A stretch of DNA of 64,000 bases from Wocania_A sp965224845 (GTDB taxonomy: Bacteria; Bacteroidota; Bacteroidia; Flavobacteriales; Flavobacteriaceae): the NCBI GenBank assembly GCA_965224845.1, contig CBDDAJ010000026.1, positions 62,001 to 126,000 of the forward strand, read 5' to 3'. The first letter of the stretch is position 1; every line of letters starts with the position of its first letter. Positions 28,287 through 37,062 of this stretch are shown here, in pieces. Made by a program: the position numbers and the translations under genes. The notes under the pieces were generated by a model. It was given only the letters and a program-made list of their open reading frames with translations. It did not search any database and was not told the origin of the DNA.

Positions 28287-29539
28287 GTAAGTTTTTTGTT
28301 TTTATAATAACAAGTTTGTTTTGTGTGAACTTGTTTTCACAGAATCATGTGGTAGATGACTTAAAAATTCAGGGGAATAAAAAATTAAAATCATCTTTTA
28401 TAAAAAGTATTTCTAGTATAAAGCGAGGAAAACAATTAGATTCATTGGTTATCGAGCAAGATATAAAACGCTTGAAGCGTTTGCCGTCTGTTTCTCACGC
28501 TTATTATCAGGTCTTTAGTTCTAGTGAAGGGCATTACAATGTGTTTTATAATATTGAAGAGAACTTTACTTTAATTCCTTCTGTAAATTTTTATACAACT
28601 GATGATGATGAATTTGCTTATCGATTAGGGTTGTATGAGTTTAACACTTTTGGCAGAAGTATTATTTTTGGCGGGTTTTACCAGAAAGATATTTACAGTA
28701 GTTATGCTATTAATTTTAGAGCACCATTCCTTTTTTCACGCCATTTAGGTTTAGCAGTAAATCTTCAAGATTTAACCACGCAAGAGCCTGTTTTTTTTGA
28801 TAACGAAACAGCGAGTTATAAATACAGAAACAAATCTATTGAAGTGCTGGGGCTATATCGCTTAAACTTTAATAATCGTTTTGAATTGGGAGTAAACTAT
28901 TTTACCGAAGATTATCGTTTTAAAGGCGAAAATATTAATAACCGACCAGAGTTAAATGTGCATAAATGGATGGCAAAGGGCATATACGAGTATAACAATC
29001 TTGATTATTTTTATCAATACGTTTCAGGATTTAGAAGCGTGTTTAATTTTCAATATGTCACATCAACAAATGATATGCTTCCAGACTTTTTTATAGGGTG
29101 GAACGATTTATTTTATTTTAAGCGAATTGGAGAACGAGCAAATTGGGCGAATAGGATACGAATCGGGTTGTCTTCAAACGATAAAACCCCTTTTGCTCCT
29201 TTTTCTGTAGACAATAATTTGAACGTTCGAGGTGTAGGAAATACTATCGATAGAGGAACTGGAGTTATAGTGCTTAATACTGAGTTTAGATATACAGTTT
29301 ACGAGAAAAACTGGTTTGCTATACAAAGTAATGCTTTTATTGATGCTGGTTCTTGGAGAAACCCGGGAGGCGATTTTGGTGATTTTAGTAGAAATGATAA
29401 TATTAAAGTGTATCCAGGTCTAGGGCTTCGATTTATTCATAAAAAAATATATAATGCTATTTTTAGGATTGATTATGGATATGGCGTAACTAAAAATGCT
29501 ACTAAAGGTTTTGTATTTGGTATTGGCCAATATTTTTAA
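28283..29539 (+). CDS. BamA/TamA-like outer-membrane protein with POTRA segment
   Basis: 418 residues with a signal peptide (about 19 residues, ending LFSQ). An N-terminal POTRA-like unit (KIQGNKKLKSSFIKSIS to AYYQVFSS) is followed by a barrel: strands such as YRLGLYEFNTFGRSIIFGGF and the GRIxNNKTPFAPF turn. The last strand ends FVFGIGQYF, a typical outer-membrane C-terminus. It probably inserts proteins or lipids into the outer membrane, or acts as an accessory factor of the preceding lipoproteins. It is shorter than BamA, with only one POTRA. Confidence 0.75.
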   Translation: MSKFFVFIITSLFCVNLFSQNHVVDDLKIQGNKKLKSSFIKSISSIKRGKQLDSLVIEQDIKRLKRLPSVSHAYYQVFSSSEGHYNVFYNIEENFTLIPSVNFYTTDDDEFAYRLGLYEFNTFGRSIIFGGFYQKDIYSSYAINFRAPFLFSRHLGLAVNLQDLTTQEPVFFDNETASYKYRNKSIEVLGLYRLNFNNRFELGVNYFTEDYRFKGENINNRPELNVHKWMAKGIYEYNNLDYFYQYVSGFRSVFNFQYVTSTNDMLPDFFIGWNDLFYFKRIGERANWANRIRIGLSSNDKTPFAPFSVDNNLNVRGVGNTIDRGTGVIVLNTEFRYTVYEKNWFAIQSNAFIDAGSWRNPGGDFGDFSRNDNIKVYPGLGLRFIHKKIYNAIFRIDYGYGVTKNATKGFVFGIGQYF

Positions 29540-29578
29540 TGTAAATCCAACCTCTTTTCATTTGTTGTTAAAAACGTA

Positions 29579-29586
29579 TAGTTTTG
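29579..29586 (+). promoter_or_regulatory. Candidate -7 promoter element (TAGTTTTG)
   Basis: Exact TAnnTTTG match 17 bases upstream of the phosphoesterase ATG. TTTG at 29561-29564 is too close to be a regular -33 box, so only the -7 is claimed. Confidence 0.45.
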
Positions 29587-29603
29587 CTAAAAAATAATGC
29601 GAG

Positions 29604-30335
29604 ATGAAAACATTTGCAATAGGCGACATACATGGCGGTTTAAAGGCTTTAATTCAATTGTTAAATAAACTAGAGATTAAAGATGAGGACAAGCTTGTTT
29701 TTGTAGGCGATTATGTTGATGGCTGGAGTGAATCTGCACAGGTTATTCAATTTTTAATAGAGCTTTCAGAGAAAATAAATTGCGTATTTATAAAAGGCAA
29801 TCACGATGTTTGGTGTGAAGATTGGTTAAGAGATAATAAAGTCAACCCAATTTGGTATATGCACGGAGGTAAAGAAACGATGGAAAGTTATGCCTATTTT
29901 TCTGAAGATAAAAAGAAGAAGCATCTAGCGTTTTTTGAAAATATGCCGCTTTACTATATCGATAATAAAAACAGGTTATTTGTTCATGCAGGATTTACTT
30001 CAATGCATGGTGTGAAAAAAGAAGTTTTTAAAGCCAGCTTATATTTTGATAGAATCCTTTTTGAAATGGCATTGACTATGGATGAACGTATTGAAAAAGA
30101 TTCAAAACTGTATCCGCAACGCTTAAAGCATTATAGCGAAATTTACATAGGTCATACCCCTACAATTAATTTTAATAGTGATGTGCCTATGCAAGCTGCA
30201 AATGTTTGGAACATTGATACAGGAGCCGCCTTTACCGGAAAACTATCTGCAATCGATATAAATACAAAGGCTTTTTTTCAAAGTGACGATTTACCATCTT
30301 TATACCCTGATGAAAAGGGTAGAAATAAGCATTAA
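29604..30335 (+). CDS. Calcineurin-like metallophosphoesterase (Ser/Thr phosphatase type)
   Basis: 243 residues. The PPP-type metal sites are visible in order: GDIHGG (residues 5-10), GDYVDGW, and GNHDVW, with later His in FVHAGF and YIGHTP. These bind two metal ions for hydrolysis of phosphoesters; targets could be phosphoproteins or dinucleoside polyphosphates. Cytoplasmic, no signal. Single gene with its own -7 element; ends two bases before the convergent carboxypeptidase-like gene. Confidence 0.9.
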   Translation: MKTFAIGDIHGGLKALIQLLNKLEIKDEDKLVFVGDYVDGWSESAQVIQFLIELSEKINCVFIKGNHDVWCEDWLRDNKVNPIWYMHGGKETMESYAYFSEDKKKKHLAFFENMPLYYIDNKNRLFVHAGFTSMHGVKKEVFKASLYFDRILFEMALTMDERIEKDSKLYPQRLKHYSEIYIGHTPTINFNSDVPMQAANVWNIDTGAAFTGKLSAIDINTKAFFQSDDLPSLYPDEKGRNKH

Positions 30336-30337
30336 AA

Positions 30338-31864
30338 TCATTCAATACTCTTAAAATCTTTTATAGCCTGATTAGGTTCAATAACATTATATCCTTTCCA
30401 GAATTCCGGATCGTATTTTGGTAAATAGGTAGGGTTTATTTTTGCTTTTTCAGTATAACTATTAAACGAAGCTTCGGTTATGCTTTCGTTTTCAAAAACT
30501 ACCAATTCTTTTTTTGTAATATTTGATACTATAAAATGAATGTCCGTCGAAATTTCATTTTGCTTTCTTCTTCCTTTTGTATGTTTGTTTTTTTCAATAA
30601 TCTTTAAGGGTCTTTTAATTCCAAATTTACTACCCATTTCTACTTCTGCATATTTAAGAGCATATTTGTCAGCATTATTCTTAGAATAAATAAAGGAACC
30701 TTTTTTTAAGTATTCATTTAGCGATATACCCAAAAGTCTAAACCTTTTTAAAGATTTTACATTCTCATAATCCACACGTACTATAGCAAAATCGTCAGTA
30801 TTTACATAAATGGTACCTTTAAAATCTTCTTTTCGTTTTGGTGTAAATGTTATTTTGTAAACAAAGTTGCCGTTTAAAAACATATAATCTAAAAGCTCAA
30901 ATTCATATCGCCTTGATTTTTCTAAAAAATTTAAATGCGAGCCTTCATATATAAAACTACTATATTCTAAATTAGTGATAGCGTCTTTTCTGTATCTTAA
31001 AAAATTCTTTTTCTTTTCGCGTTCTTTCTTTTTTTGAGCTTCAATAAGCGCTTTTGTTTGTTCTACTTCTTTAGCTTCTTTTGAGTCCCCAAAAAGCGAT
31101 GAATCAATGTCTTCTTTAGTGCCAAACCACCCAGATTTTATTTTAAAGTAGGAGTCGCGCTTTACATACTTTCTAAAAATAGCATTGAATTTTTCTTCTA
31201 AGCCTTCAAAAGTAATTTCATTGTTTTTATCATAAAGATTAGAAGCTTTTATAATATCTAATTTTTGAACATTATCTGGAATGGATTTTTCATATAAATC
31301 TCCTAAAATTTCGGTGTAGTTACTAGAGTTTTTAGGCATGATATTTAATAAGCTGTCGGTAAATTTTTGACTAAATTCTGGAATTGTAGACTTTTTTATA
31401 TCAATGTCACTTTTAAGAATATTAGTGAAGTACGAATCTCTGTAAAATAGCCTGCTTTTAGTATAATTAAAGTCGTAATTATTGGCTAGGTTCTGGCTTA
31501 TTTTTTCTAAGATCTCTTCAATAGTATAGTTTTTATTTGAGACTAAAACTTCATCCAATTCTATAGATTTTTGATTTAAAACAATAATACTATCCGTAAA
31601 TTTCTGAGTAGCAATACGTTTAGTTTCGTAACCCAGGCAGTTAATGAATAGAGAATCTTTTTCGGTAGATTTTCTGTTTAAATACAAATGAAAAACACCA
31701 TTCTTATTTGTGATAACACCAGTTTTTTTATTGAACTCAACGGTAGCAAACGGGATAGGTTTTTGCGTGGTTGAATCAATTAGTTTGGCATGTATAGATT
31801 CTTGAGCTTGGAAGAATTGAGAAAAAAAGAGTGAAATTAAAATAAGATGTAATCTGGGTTTCAT
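30338..31864 (-). CDS. Carboxypeptidase-like regulatory domain protein, exported
   Basis: 508 residues with signal peptide (FFSQFFQAQ end). N-terminal CarboxypepD_reg-like beta sandwich, about residues 22-105: AKLIDSTTQKPIPFATVEF and KNGVFHLYL. Then about 200 helical residues rich in Lys and Glu (KEAKEVEQTKALIEAQKKKE), and a beta-rich C-terminal part with TIYVNTDDFAIVRVDY. This two-part layout is common in flavobacterial surface proteins of unknown function. Stands at the downstream end of the minus-strand arsenosugar group, but its start is 77 bases from the neighbouring gene end, so link is uncertain. Confidence 0.72.
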   Translation of the reverse strand: MKPRLHLILISLFFSQFFQAQESIHAKLIDSTTQKPIPFATVEFNKKTGVITNKNGVFHLYLNRKSTEKDSLFINCLGYETKRIATQKFTDSIIVLNQKSIELDEVLVSNKNYTIEEILEKISQNLANNYDFNYTKSRLFYRDSYFTNILKSDIDIKKSTIPEFSQKFTDSLLNIMPKNSSNYTEILGDLYEKSIPDNVQKLDIIKASNLYDKNNEITFEGLEEKFNAIFRKYVKRDSYFKIKSGWFGTKEDIDSSLFGDSKEAKEVEQTKALIEAQKKKEREKKKNFLRYRKDAITNLEYSSFIYEGSHLNFLEKSRRYEFELLDYMFLNGNFVYKITFTPKRKEDFKGTIYVNTDDFAIVRVDYENVKSLKRFRLLGISLNEYLKKGSFIYSKNNADKYALKYAEVEMGSKFGIKRPLKIIEKNKHTKGRRKQNEISTDIHFIVSNITKKELVVFENESITEASFNSYTEKAKINPTYLPKYDPEFWKGYNVIEPNQAIKDFKSIE

Positions 31865-31903
31865 ATAAAATCTGTTTGCTATAAAAGTAGACGATTATAT
31901 GAT

Positions 31904-31920
31904 CTAAATGTAACATTTAG
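31904..31920. other. Short perfect inverted repeat
   Basis: CTAAATGT-A-ACATTTAG lies 40 bases upstream of the carboxypeptidase-like gene start and 21 bases after the end of the TIGR04283 gene. No T run follows, so an operator is as likely as a terminator. Confidence 0.35.
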
Positions 31921-31941
31921 TGTTTCGTTAAGTGTAATTTA

Positions 31942-32646
31942 TCATTTTTTAACACTTACATATTTTAGATAATATTGATTTAGTTTTTCGGGCGAAGCTC
32001 CAAACCATTTTTTTAAATGTATAGTCCAATAATGGAACTGCAAGCGCCAAACGCCATTAGTAGAATAACATCTTGGAGATGTAATTAGCCATTTTTGAAT
32101 AACAACAAATTGTTTGCGGGCATAAAGCTTACTAATAAGATCGTTGTCTTCATAGATTTTAAAATTTTCATTATATCCGCCAATATTATTGAAAAGTGAT
32201 TTTGTAATAAATAAACTTTGGTCGCCGCCACGGCAAAACTTAAACGGTAATCGTGTTAATAGTCCTGCCAGTTTTAACCACCAGTGGTTGCTGTTAAATT
32301 TCATTATAAAGCAACCGGCGTGGTTGTTGTTTTTAACTTGTTCTATAATGAGTTTATCAAAATTTTTAGGAGGAAGTGAGTCGGCATGCAAAAAGTAAAG
32401 AATACTTCCCCAGGCTTTTTTGGCTCCTAAATTCATTTGCTTTGCCCGCCCTTTTTTTGAATGAAATAATCGTATGTTTTCGAAATTAGCAATAATATTT
32501 TGTGAACCGTCAGTACTTCCGCCATCAACAACAATGATTTCTGAAATATATTCTTTCGAAGAGTTTTTAGCTACATGTTTTAATAAGGCACCAATATTTT
32601 CGGCTTCGTTAAGTGTAGGTATTATTATGGAAATGTTATGTTTCAT
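31942..32646 (-). CDS. TIGR04283 family arsenosugar biosynthesis glycosyltransferase
   Basis: 234 residues, GT2 family. Starts ISIIPTLNEAENIGALL, then VVDGGSTDGSQNII, the DxD-like block LYFLHADSLPPKNFD, FCRGGDQSLFI and IYEDNDLISKLY. The RAKQMNLGAKKAWG segment is the mark of the TIGR04283 family, which co-occurs with ArsM and ArsS. It is thought to attach the sugar or aglycone part in arsenosugar synthesis; the actual step is not proven. Membrane helices absent, so cytoplasmic or peripheral. Last of the named arsenosugar genes in transcription order. Confidence 0.88.
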   Translation of the reverse strand: MKHNISIIIPTLNEAENIGALLKHVAKNSSKEYISEIIVVDGGSTDGSQNIIANFENIRLFHSKKGRAKQMNLGAKKAWGSILYFLHADSLPPKNFDKLIIEQVKNNNHAGCFIMKFNSNHWWLKLAGLLTRLPFKFCRGGDQSLFITKSLFNNIGGYNENFKIYEDNDLISKLYARKQFVVIQKWLITSPRCYSTNGVWRLQFHYWTIHLKKWFGASPEKLNQYYLKYVSVKK

Positions 32647-32752
32647 ATATTTCTTCTCATCATTGCAAAGTATGTTATTTTATTTGTTTGGCAACCTGTT
32701 TAGTGCTTATTAAGAGGTTGTTACATTGCTTTGTTCTTAGTAATGATACATT

Positions 32753-33637
32753 TTATTCGTTTAAATCCCAGCTATAAGATTTAAAGCTTTTTTTCGCTTT
32801 TGTAGAAATTTTAATATCTGAATATTGATTTAAAAAATCTATTAAACTACCGTTTTGTTTAAAATCTTTAGTAAACCACTGAAATATTTTAGACAGTTCA
32901 ATTTTGTTTTCAGAGATGTTGTTTTTTGAAGTATCTGATAGAAATTCTTTAGTAGCATTGACCAGTTGTTTGTCGAGATTCAAAGCTGTGTATGCTTTGT
33001 TCTGTAACTTAGGACATGATACTGAGGCGCAAACAATAGCAAAATGAATGCGAGGTTCATCCATTTTGCGTAATATTTGATGTTCAATATCGTTTAAATT
33101 ATACCATTTGTTACCTAATTTCCAAAAGCGTTTATCCCAGGGTTTATCTATATCTTTTATGCTTTTTACAGGATAATGACGTAGAATTAAATCGATAGTC
33201 ATTGCGTTGTAAGCATTAATCCAATAGGCTAATTTATCTTCTTTAGAAAACGTTTTAAAGGCATCGTTTGAAAACGTTAAATTTAATACATGAATATAGT
33301 CGATTAGTTTTTTATGCTCGGTTTTAAACGATTTATAATTTACATTTCCATTATCTGAAATGTGCTTATGCAATAACTCATCCCATAATTGATGAGTGGT
33401 AATAAATTGCTTTGTTACGATTTCATCAAGATCATTGGCTTTGTCTATTGCTTCTTTATCCTTAGTTATAATTACTGAATCATTTGTAACAGTTATAGGG
33501 TTTTCTTGAATGATTGAATCATTAGTCTTGGCTATTATTTTTGTTGATTCTTTTGGCTTTTGAGTTTCAATAACCCGTTTTGTTCCAGAACAAGCTGATA
33601 AAATAATCATTAAAAATATTAATATTGTATACTTCAT
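32753..33637 (-). CDS. DUF547 domain lipoprotein in the arsenosugar locus
   Basis: 294 residues. Lipoprotein signal MKYTILIFLMIILSAC (Cys16), a disordered Thr/Lys/Asp-rich linker to about residue 75, then DUF547: YWINAYNAMTIDLILRHYP, WYNLNDIEHQILRKMDEPR, FAIVCASVSCPKLQ, IFQWFTKDF and a final YSWDLNE. It shares the block order of the 24893-25606 protein but is membrane anchored. DUF547 genes are recurrent neighbours of arsenosugar genes in Flavobacteria; the role is unknown. Four bases downstream of the PiT transporter gene, hence same operon. Confidence 0.85.
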   Translation of the reverse strand: MKYTILIFLMIILSACSGTKRVIETQKPKESTKIIAKTNDSIIQENPITVTNDSVIITKDKEAIDKANDLDEIVTKQFITTHQLWDELLHKHISDNGNVNYKSFKTEHKKLIDYIHVLNLTFSNDAFKTFSKEDKLAYWINAYNAMTIDLILRHYPVKSIKDIDKPWDKRFWKLGNKWYNLNDIEHQILRKMDEPRIHFAIVCASVSCPKLQNKAYTALNLDKQLVNATKEFLSDTSKNNISENKIELSKIFQWFTKDFKQNGSLIDFLNQYSDIKISTKAKKSFKSYSWDLNE

Positions 33638-33641
33638 GTTT

Positions 33642-34754
33642 TTATAAATGCTCCAATAATTTAAAAAGTATGCCGCTTATAATTGCTGCCATTGGGAGTG
33701 TTAATAACCAAGATAGTAATATTTTACTTATCATTTTATAATCAGCTTTTTTAGTGGCTGTTCCTATACCAAAAATGGAGCCTACTGATACGTGAGTTGT
33801 AGAAACTGGTAAGCCGTGAATACTAGCTGTTGTTACTAGTAAGCCTGTGATTAGATTGGCAGTAAATCCTTGACCGGAATTCATAGGTGTAATTTTTTTA
33901 CTCATGGTTATACCTACTTTTTTAGCATTAAGTAATCCGCCAGCTGCCATAACACTAGCAATAATAATCATGCTCCATTTAATATCAACGGTATTAATAA
34001 TTAAAAGTAATCCAACTATTTTAGGGGTATCATTTAAACCTCTGGCAAAACTAACAATACCAGCACTTAAATAATGTAAACTATCTAAAACTTTTTGTGA
34101 GCTTAACCCTAAAATTTCACCTTCATAAGTTTCTACCTTATCATTAATTGTTGCTTCTAAAGCCATATTTGATTTTAATGATAAGGCGCTATCCATATTT
34201 ACCGAAGCCATATTTATAGTTTGTTTTTTATAAATGCTTAAGTTCGTTTTTTTAGTAACCCCTAATTGCTTTCTGAAAAACTTAAAAATAAGATAAGCTA
34301 TTAAGCTTAGTACAGCAGCCATTAAAGGGCTAACTATTAAAGGTATTAAGAATGTGCCTCCAAGTTTTTCAAAATTAAATTGAGACCCTACTGCCATAAC
34401 CCCGGCACCAAATAAGCCACCAACTAAACTATGCGTTGTAGAAATGGGCATTCCAATTTTAGTGGCAATAAAAACAGTTAAAGCAGCACCAAAAGCAATA
34501 GCAATAGCAAAAATGGGCATGGAAATAAGTTCATTAGGAACTAATCCTTTTCCAGAAAAATTCTTTACTAATTCGTTGGCTAAAAATATAGCTGCCAGAG
34601 ATCCTGAAAATGTAGTTAAGGTTGCCCAATTTATAGCTTTTTTATAATTGGTGGTTCCGCTACCAAAAAGCGTAGCTACCCCTTTAAAATTATCATTAGC
34701 TCCATTGCTAAAAGCTAAGAAGCAGGCAGAAAGGAATAAAAGTACAAGAATCAT
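33642..34754 (-). CDS. PiT-family inorganic phosphate transporter
   Basis: 370 residues, about ten membrane helices in two homologous halves. Signature 1: FSNGANDNFKGVATLFGSG (residues 15-33); half 1 also has GMPISTTHSLVGG; half 2 shows FARGLNDTPKIVG and GLPVSTTHVSVGSIFG. These are the PiT/Pho-4 motifs for metal-phosphate symport. PiT carriers also admit arsenate because it mimics phosphate, so within this locus it may feed arsenic in (inference). A central polar loop (about residues 175-215) is typical. Located between arsM and the DUF547 gene; a perfect palindrome separates it from arsM. Confidence 0.9.
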   Translation of the reverse strand: MILVLLFLSACFLAFSNGANDNFKGVATLFGSGTTNYKKAINWATLTTFSGSLAAIFLANELVKNFSGKGLVPNELISMPIFAIAIAFGAALTVFIATKIGMPISTTHSLVGGLFGAGVMAVGSQFNFEKLGGTFLIPLIVSPLMAAVLSLIAYLIFKFFRKQLGVTKKTNLSIYKKQTINMASVNMDSALSLKSNMALEATINDKVETYEGEILGLSSQKVLDSLHYLSAGIVSFARGLNDTPKIVGLLLIINTVDIKWSMIIIASVMAAGGLLNAKKVGITMSKKITPMNSGQGFTANLITGLLVTTASIHGLPVSTTHVSVGSIFGIGTATKKADYKMISKILLSWLLTLPMAAIISGILFKLLEHL

Positions 34755-34830
34755 AGAAAATTATTTTATTTAGTTTTTGACGATAATATCTAGGATAGCT
34801 TACTCTTACTGTAAAGAATTTAGGTGTTAA

Positions 34831-34858
34831 AAAAGAGCGACCAATTGGTCGCTCTTTT
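34831..34858 (-). terminator. Palindromic terminator downstream of arsM
   Basis: A perfect 28-base palindrome, AAAAGAGCGACCAA then its mirror, flanked by further A and T. Read on the minus strand it is a GC-rich stem followed by a T run, 21 bases beyond the arsM stop, and would end the arsM transcript. It works in both directions by symmetry. Confidence 0.75.
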
Positions 34859-34879
34859 AATTGTTTTATAATAAGCTGT

Positions 34880-35848
34880 TTAGCAACAGCCTCCACCGTC
34901 ATAGTGAAAAGTGGATTCTGAAAAATAGATATCGTCTCGACCTAATGCCTGTAATGCTCCAGCAGTTTTATCACAAATCGCTAAAGGTTGGTTTTTTAAT
35001 AAAACATGTCCGGCTTTATCATCAAAATATGCTTCGTCTCCATAATAAATGGCTGCTTTTCCTGTAAAAATACACGGGCCATCTTCAGGCATAGGGTCTT
35101 TTATAGCAGCTACCTCAATAGATTCTATATAAATTAACTCGTCAGTAGGGTAATTTTTAGGATCCAGAATTCTGTAAGGCTTACGTGCACGAATTTCTAT
35201 AGTTCCAAAACCAGCGTCGGTTAAAGCTTTTACATATTCAGAAATAGGTAAGCTGCCACTTAAGCATAAAGCACGTAAACGCTCATCGTTACGCAATTCT
35301 TCATTCATGGGTTGTTCGCAAGTGGGATCGCTCATAACTAACCGGCCATGAGGCTTTAAAACCCGATACATTTCTGCAATAGCCTTTTTTAAATCATCAG
35401 CTTTAAAAATATTGAACAAGCAGTTTTGTGCTGCGACATCAATACTATTATCTTCAACGGGAAGATGCATGGCGTCGCCTTTTTTAAGATCGACAAAATC
35501 AGATTTAAACCATGGGTTTTGGGCTTCCGCTTCTTTAAAATTTTTACGTGAAGCTTCCAGCATTTCATCAACCACATCAATACCAACAACACCGCCTTTT
35601 TGACGGTTAAAATAGGCGAATTGTAACAATTCCATACCACCGCCAACACCTACATAAAGCATTTTTGGATTGTTGGTTAAATCGCGAGCGTGCACTGTGC
35701 TTCCACAGCCATAATTCATCTCTTGCATGATTTTAGGGATTTTTAACCCTGGTAATTCCCAAATTGGGTTTGTGGTACAGCATAAGCCTACATCTGGTGT
35801 TAAGGCTGCTTCTTTATATACGTTGTGTGTGGTTTCTAAATAGCTCAT
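34880..35848 (-). CDS. arsM: Arsenosugar-type arsenite methyltransferase ArsM
   Basis: 322 residues. SAM-binding Rossmann domain with YVGVGGGMELLQFA (motif I), GIDVVDEML, GDAMHLP and SPxx-like MSDPTCEQP. Cysteines suited to bind As(III) are visible in VGLCCTTNPIW (near residue 23), NYGCGSTVHA, DPTCEQP, ALCLSG and a terminal GGGCC. The enzyme moves methyl groups from SAM to arsenite to give methylated arsenicals, the first step of the arsenosugar route. The N-terminus (TTHNVYKEAALTPDVGLCC) matches the arsenosugar branch rather than classic ArsM. Cytoplasmic. It stands as its own unit: a repeat-rich 401-base leader upstream and a terminator downstream. Confidence 0.9.
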   Translation of the reverse strand: MSYLETTHNVYKEAALTPDVGLCCTTNPIWELPGLKIPKIMQEMNYGCGSTVHARDLTNNPKMLYVGVGGGMELLQFAYFNRQKGGVVGIDVVDEMLEASRKNFKEAEAQNPWFKSDFVDLKKGDAMHLPVEDNSIDVAAQNCLFNIFKADDLKKAIAEMYRVLKPHGRLVMSDPTCEQPMNEELRNDERLRALCLSGSLPISEYVKALTDAGFGTIEIRARKPYRILDPKNYPTDELIYIESIEVAAIKDPMPEDGPCIFTGKAAIYYGDEAYFDDKAGHVLLKNQPLAICDKTAGALQALGRDDIYFSESTFHYDGGGCC

Positions 35849-35854
35849 AATTTG

Positions 35855-36150
35855 TTTTCCTACGCAGGCAGGAATCTTTTTTATTATTAAACGTTTTATT
35901 TTTTTTCTTTCTGTTCATCTTGTCTTGACACAAAACCCTTCAACAGAGCTCAGGGTAAACCAAGCCAAAAAATCAAGGTCTAGGCGAGGACTTTTTTATT
36001 CCGCTTTTATGGAATAAAAACCAATTTAAAAACTCTGAGCCGAACTATTATCCTCCTGTTTTCGGAGCTTTTCTTCATCTGTTCTGCACTTTGATGCTCA
36101 ATTCAGTAAATTGATTTGAGGCTTAATTTTTTGCTGTTTTATTTTTGTTT
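35855..36150 (+). repeat. Dispersed structured repeat, family 2, copy R1 (upstream of arsM)
   Basis: Together with the R2 copy at 39262-39490 it shares a long alignable block: CTGTTCAT-TTGTCTTGA, AAAAAATCAAG, CGGAGCTTTTCTTCAT and a TCAATT-loop-AATTGA hairpin (36098-36114). In this copy CTCTGA (36033-36038) can pair with TCGGAG (36062-36067). ATCAAGG (35972-35978) pairs with CTTTGAT (36089-36095). Between arsM and this core is TTCCT-N8-AGGAA (35857-35874), nine bases from the arsM start. No gene is seen in this spacer. Confidence 0.7.
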
Positions 36151-36170
36151 TCAATTATTTTCCCAACTTC

Positions 36171-36247
36171 CTAACATCTAACATCTAACATCTAACATCT
36201 AACATCTAACATCTAACATCTAACATCTAACATCTAACATCTAACAT
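36171..36247. repeat. Tandem repeat: 11 perfect copies of a 7-bp unit (CTAACAT)
   Basis: Seventy-seven bases made of CTAACAT repeated eleven times without a single change. It begins two bases after the stop codon of the phosphorylase gene on the minus strand. Non-coding; copy number is likely variable. Confidence 0.97.
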
Positions 36248-36249
36248 CT

Positions 36250-37062
36250 TCAAAGTATTTTTATTAATTCTTTAAATAAGGTTATCATGTCTGGTTCAGC
36301 TTTTGTAGCCATGGCAATAATTTCTGTAATATCTACAGGCTTTAGATTATCTGGGTCGCATTCATCCGTTAAAACTGACACCGCTGCTACGTTTAATTTT
36401 AAATGATTTGCCACTATAATTTCAGGAACGGTACTCATACCTACTGCATCGGCACCAATAATTTTAAGCATTCTATATTCTGCTCGAGTTTCTAATTGCG
36501 GCCCAACAACGCTAGCGTAAACACCTTCGTGAAGTTTTATATTATTATTTTTGGCAATGGTTTTAAATGCTGAATTAATTTCAGCATTGTAAGGTGCACT
36601 CATATCTGTAAAGCGTTCACCTAATTTTTCAACACCATTAAATGCTAATGGTGAACTGCCCTGGAGATTAATATGGTCGTCAATAAGCATGAGTTCCCCT
36701 TTCTTGAAATTAAGGTTTATGGCTCCGGCTGCATTAGATACTAATAAGGTTTTAATACCTAATTTTTCCATAATTCGTATAGGAAAAGTAACATCTTGTA
36801 GTGAGTAGCCTTCATATAAATGAAAACGCCCTTGCATAACCACCACTTTTTTTCCGGCAAGATTACCATAAATAAGCTTCCCTTTATGAAACTCTACTGT
36901 TGCTGTTGGAAAGTTAGGAATGTGATTATAACTTACTTCTTTTATAATCTCTATTTCGTTAATAAGCTGTCCTAAGCCTGTACCTAGAATAATACCTATT
37001 TCTGGATTGTTAAACCCTTTGTCTTCAAGGTATGCTGTGGTTTCTTTAATATATTTAATCAT
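36250..37062 (-). CDS. Purine-nucleoside phosphorylase (arsenosugar locus)
   Basis: 270 residues, class I trimeric type. Seen: GIILGTGLGQL near residue 24, VVMQGRFHLYEGYSL with the phosphate-site His, LLVSNAAGAIN, and the purine-site segment GADAVGMSTVPEIIVA with NHLKLNVAAVSVLTDEC. It cleaves purine nucleosides with phosphate to free base and ribose 1-phosphate. Tightly coupled to the arsenosugar glycosyltransferase (starts within the last eight bases of that gene), so it probably removes adenine from the dimethylarsinoyl-5'-deoxyadenosine that ArsS is expected to make; normal purine salvage is the alternative. Stop codon is TGA. Confidence 0.9.
   Translation of the reverse strand: MIKYIKETTAYLEDKGFNNPEIGIILGTGLGQLINEIEIIKEVSYNHIPNFPTATVEFHKGKLIYGNLAGKKVVVMQGRFHLYEGYSLQDVTFPIRIMEKLGIKTLLVSNAAGAINLNFKKGELMLIDDHINLQGSSPLAFNGVEKLGERFTDMSAPYNAEINSAFKTIAKNNNIKLHEGVYASVVGPQLETRAEYRMLKIIGADAVGMSTVPEIIVANHLKLNVAAVSVLTDECDPDNLKPVDITEIIAMATKAEPDMITLFKELIKIL

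Noticed and set aside
36171..36247. Regular repeats near 36.2 kb as a CRISPR array
   Set aside because: The 7-base unit has no spacers between copies and no cas gene lies near; it is a simple tandem repeat.
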